A stretch of DNA of 7,125 bases. Origin: Burkholderiaceae bacterium. Its GTDB lineage: Bacteria > Pseudomonadota > Gammaproteobacteria > Burkholderiales > Burkholderiaceae_F. Within the stretch, counting starts at the first letter, position 1. Each line of letters starts with the position of its first letter. The stretch lies in assembly GCA_013696665.1 (NCBI GenBank), contig JACCYC010000249.1, positions 1 to 7,125 of the forward strand, in the 5' to 3' direction. A program made the translations under genes and the position numbers. Of this stretch, positions 5,639-7,125 are shown one piece after another. The notes beneath the pieces were generated by a model. That model saw only the letters and a program-made list of their open reading frames with translations, had not been told where the DNA came from and ran no database searches.

Positions 5639-6628
5639 ATGAGCGTGCCCGCAGTGATTCCGTCGCCGATTGCCATCGCCGGTTTCAAGGACGTCTATCA
5701 GGTTTTACGCGTCGAAGAAGCGCTCACCGGAATGCAGGAGCTCGGTGCGAGCGCTAACGAGGCACTGCGTGCCACCTACGTCAAGATGATTCGTTGTGGT
5801 GGCCAGCGCTTTGTCACCAAGCCTGCGGCGCTGCCCGATATCGACACCCTGATCAACGAGCTGCCTAATTTCGAAGCACCCTTGCAGGACATTCGCAAGC
5901 AGCTTGCGCTGTGTCTTTCATCCGATGATCCACTCGAGCTCGAGCCCATGTTGCTGCTCGGCGAGCCCGGCATCGGCAAAACTCATTTCGCCCGACGACT
6001 CGCGAAGCTGCTCGGCACTGGCTACAACTTCATCGGCATGAGTTCGCTGACCGCGGGATGGATTCTGTCCGGCGCGTCGGCGCAATGGAAGAACGCAAAG
6101 CCCGGCAAGGTGTTCGACGCGCTGGTCAATGGTGATTACGCCAATCCGGTCATCGTTGTCGATGAAATCGACAAGGCCGGCGGTGATACCCAATACGATC
6201 CACTCGGCAGTCTCTACACCTTGCTCGAGCATGACACTGCGAGCGAGTTCGTAGATGAATTTGCTGAAGTGCCGATCGACGCCTCCGAAGTTGTCTGGAT
6301 TGCAACGGCCAACCATGCCAACACAATTCCGTCGCCGATTCTGAATCGGATGAACGTGTACTCGATCGACCCCCCCGACAACGAAGGCTCGCGCCGTATC
6401 GCGCGCTGTATTTATGAAGAGCTTCGCGGCGAGCACGGTTGGGGCCGCGTGTTTCCCGAGCAGTTGGGGCTCGAGAGCCTCAACCGTTTATGCAAGTTGA
6501 AACCGCGCGAGATGCGGCGCGTGGTGCTTGCTGCGTTTGGAAACGCGAAGCTTGCTGGCCGAAATGAAGTGCTGCCGGACGACGTTACCGAAGAGCGCGC
6601 ATCGAAAAAGCCACGCATCGGCTTCTAA
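5639..6628 (+). CDS. Stand-alone Lon-type AAA+ ATPase without protease domain
   Basis: The 329-residue protein has one AAA+ module. Walker A is GEPGIGKT (108-115), Walker B VIVVDEID (171-178), sensor 1 Asn225 in IATAN (221-225), a probable arginine finger Arg237 in LNRM (235-238) and a sensor-2-like KPREMRR (288-294). The order and spacing (KPGKVFDAL, DEIDKAGGDTQYDPLGSLYTLLE, VPIDASEVVWIATAN, IPSPILNRM) closely follow the ATPase core of Lon protease, where the equivalents are LPGRI, DEIDK, DPASALLEVLDPEQ and IPxPLLDRME. The Lon substrate-binding N-domain and the Ser-Lys protease domain are absent. Residues 1-100 form a mostly helical region I do not recognise, and the protein ends in a basic KKPRIGF tail. 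It probably acts as a hexameric unfoldase or remodeller in the cytosol; partner and substrate are unknown. It has a good GGAGG site, is preceded by a terminator-like hairpin, and no neighbour is co-directional within the window after it, so it is probably monocistronic. Confidence 0.88.
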   Translation: MSVPAVIPSPIAIAGFKDVYQVLRVEEALTGMQELGASANEALRATYVKMIRCGGQRFVTKPAALPDIDTLINELPNFEAPLQDIRKQLALCLSSDDPLELEPMLLLGEPGIGKTHFARRLAKLLGTGYNFIGMSSLTAGWILSGASAQWKNAKPGKVFDALVNGDYANPVIVVDEIDKAGGDTQYDPLGSLYTLLEHDTASEFVDEFAEVPIDASEVVWIATANHANTIPSPILNRMNVYSIDPPDNEGSRRIARCIYEELRGEHGWGRVFPEQLGLESLNRLCKLKPREMRRVVLAAFGNAKLAGRNEVLPDDVTEERASKKPRIGF

Positions 6629-6701
6629 GTCTGTGGTCCGTTACGGCTTGCGCGCTAACCGCAGCGGATATGCCTACGCCCACGCAGCGCCTGGGATGCG
6701 A

Positions 6702-7125
6702 TCAGGAACTTTTGAGTGTCTTGCTCCGCTCTGAGGCAACCCGTTTGTAAACAGGTCCCCAAAGTGGGTGGCCCACTTCCGCATCGCTCAGTTTGAATGT
6801 CGGGTCTGCGGTAAACGCCGCCTGAAACGCCGACTCGCACTCTGTCGGGCGATCGTATGCGCACGCGATGAACGCCAGATGCTTGTTCGATGCAGCAACG
6901 TCGTTACGGTCACGTAGGCCATCGCTCAGGGCACGCTTGAACATGACTTCGGCTCGCTCGTACTGGCCATCTTCATAGAACCGCATGCCGTTGATAAACG
7001 CACGCTCCGCAGGTTGCTCGTACAGCCGGGCAATGCTGACCGTCGGAGCGGGCGGTGCAGGGGGCATCCGCGGTGGTTCAAGGAGCGCGCAACCGTGCAG
7101 CAGTGCGCCTGCCGCGATAATGCCG
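6702..7125 (-). CDS. TPR lipoprotein resembling the TssQ family (T6SS-associated); 5' end outside window
   Basis: Reverse-strand translation is open from the right edge to a TGA at 6702-6704, giving 140 visible codons; an internal ATG at 7067 is probably not the start. The first visible residues, GIIAAGALLHGCALLEPP, are the end of a hydrophobic signal with lipobox LHGC (His at -2 is slightly unusual), so the Cys is likely lipidated. Ala at +2 favours the outer membrane. A Pro/Ala-rich linker follows, then a TPR-like helical pair (ERAFINGMRFYEDGQYERAEVMFKRAL), a second one (KHLAFIACAYDRPTECESAFQAAFTADPTFKL) and the closing HPLWGPVYKRV. This succession matches what I recall of TssQ family T6SS-associated lipoproteins. 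No other secretion gene is inside the window, so the link rests on family resemblance. The gene is convergent with the AAA+ gene, 73 bases apart, and I see no clear terminator between them. Confidence 0.75.
   Translation of the reverse strand, partial: GIIAAGALLHGCALLEPPRMPPAPPAPTVSIARLYEQPAERAFINGMRFYEDGQYERAEVMFKRALSDGLRDRNDVAASNKHLAFIACAYDRPTECESAFQAAFTADPTFKLSDAEVGHPLWGPVYKRVASERSKTLKSS

Noticed and set aside
5657..6340. Identical 15-base stretch at 5657-5671 and 6326-6340
   Set aside because: Both copies are in frame and encode IPSPI within one gene; the second is a normal Lon-type motif, so this is most likely coincidence of codon choice.
6629..6701. Gap between the convergent AAA+ and lipoprotein genes
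   Set aside because: It was searched for a bidirectional terminator or small RNA; I found only a short direct repeat (CGCAGCG) and no stable stem with a T-tract.
6702..7067. Reading the lipoprotein gene as a complete 121-residue protein starting at 7067
   Set aside because: The frame stays open to the right edge and encodes a lipobox signal just upstream, so the true start is beyond the window.

Overview
The window looks like chromosomal DNA of a GC-rich betaproteobacterium, probably in or near the Burkholderiales. The assignment rests on three things: the betaproteobacterial flavour of the YebC N-terminus (IQHRKNRQD), the yebC-purD gene pair, and a TssQ-like lipoprotein at the right edge. 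I see no mobile element, CRISPR array, tRNA or rRNA. The DNA is densely coding, with eight genes, two of them cut by the window edges.

Left block (1-2830, minus strand). An operon runs leftward: yebC (translation factor/regulator), purD (glycinamide ribonucleotide synthetase) and an S9-family (prolyl-oligopeptidase-like) peptidase whose catalytic half lies beyond base 1. yebC and purD overlap by one base (TGATG), and the peptidase starts 12 bases after purD ends, so the three are probably cotranscribed.

Middle block (2972-5467, plus strand). A divergent 141-bp gap leads into a yjgR/DUF853 gene (HerA-like ATPase). It is followed after 17 bp by a four-helix membrane protein of the DUF6644 type, and 25 bp later by a secreted DUF6152-type protein. 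A hairpin with a T-rich tail at 5489-5520 probably ends this unit. The membrane protein and the secreted protein look like a functional pair of unknown role. The secreted one probably begins, after signal-peptide removal, with His-His, which suggests metal binding.

Right block (5573-7125). A 58-base leader bounded by a perfect 8-bp inverted repeat precedes a 329-residue stand-alone Lon-type AAA+ ATPase with no protease domain. Convergent to it is a TPR lipoprotein resembling the TssQ family of type VI secretion-associated lipoproteins, whose start lies beyond the right edge.

Most of the window is ordinary housekeeping. The parts least explained by known biology are the DUF6644/DUF6152 pair, the protease-less Lon-type ATPase, and the inverted repeat that overlaps that gene's ribosome binding site.
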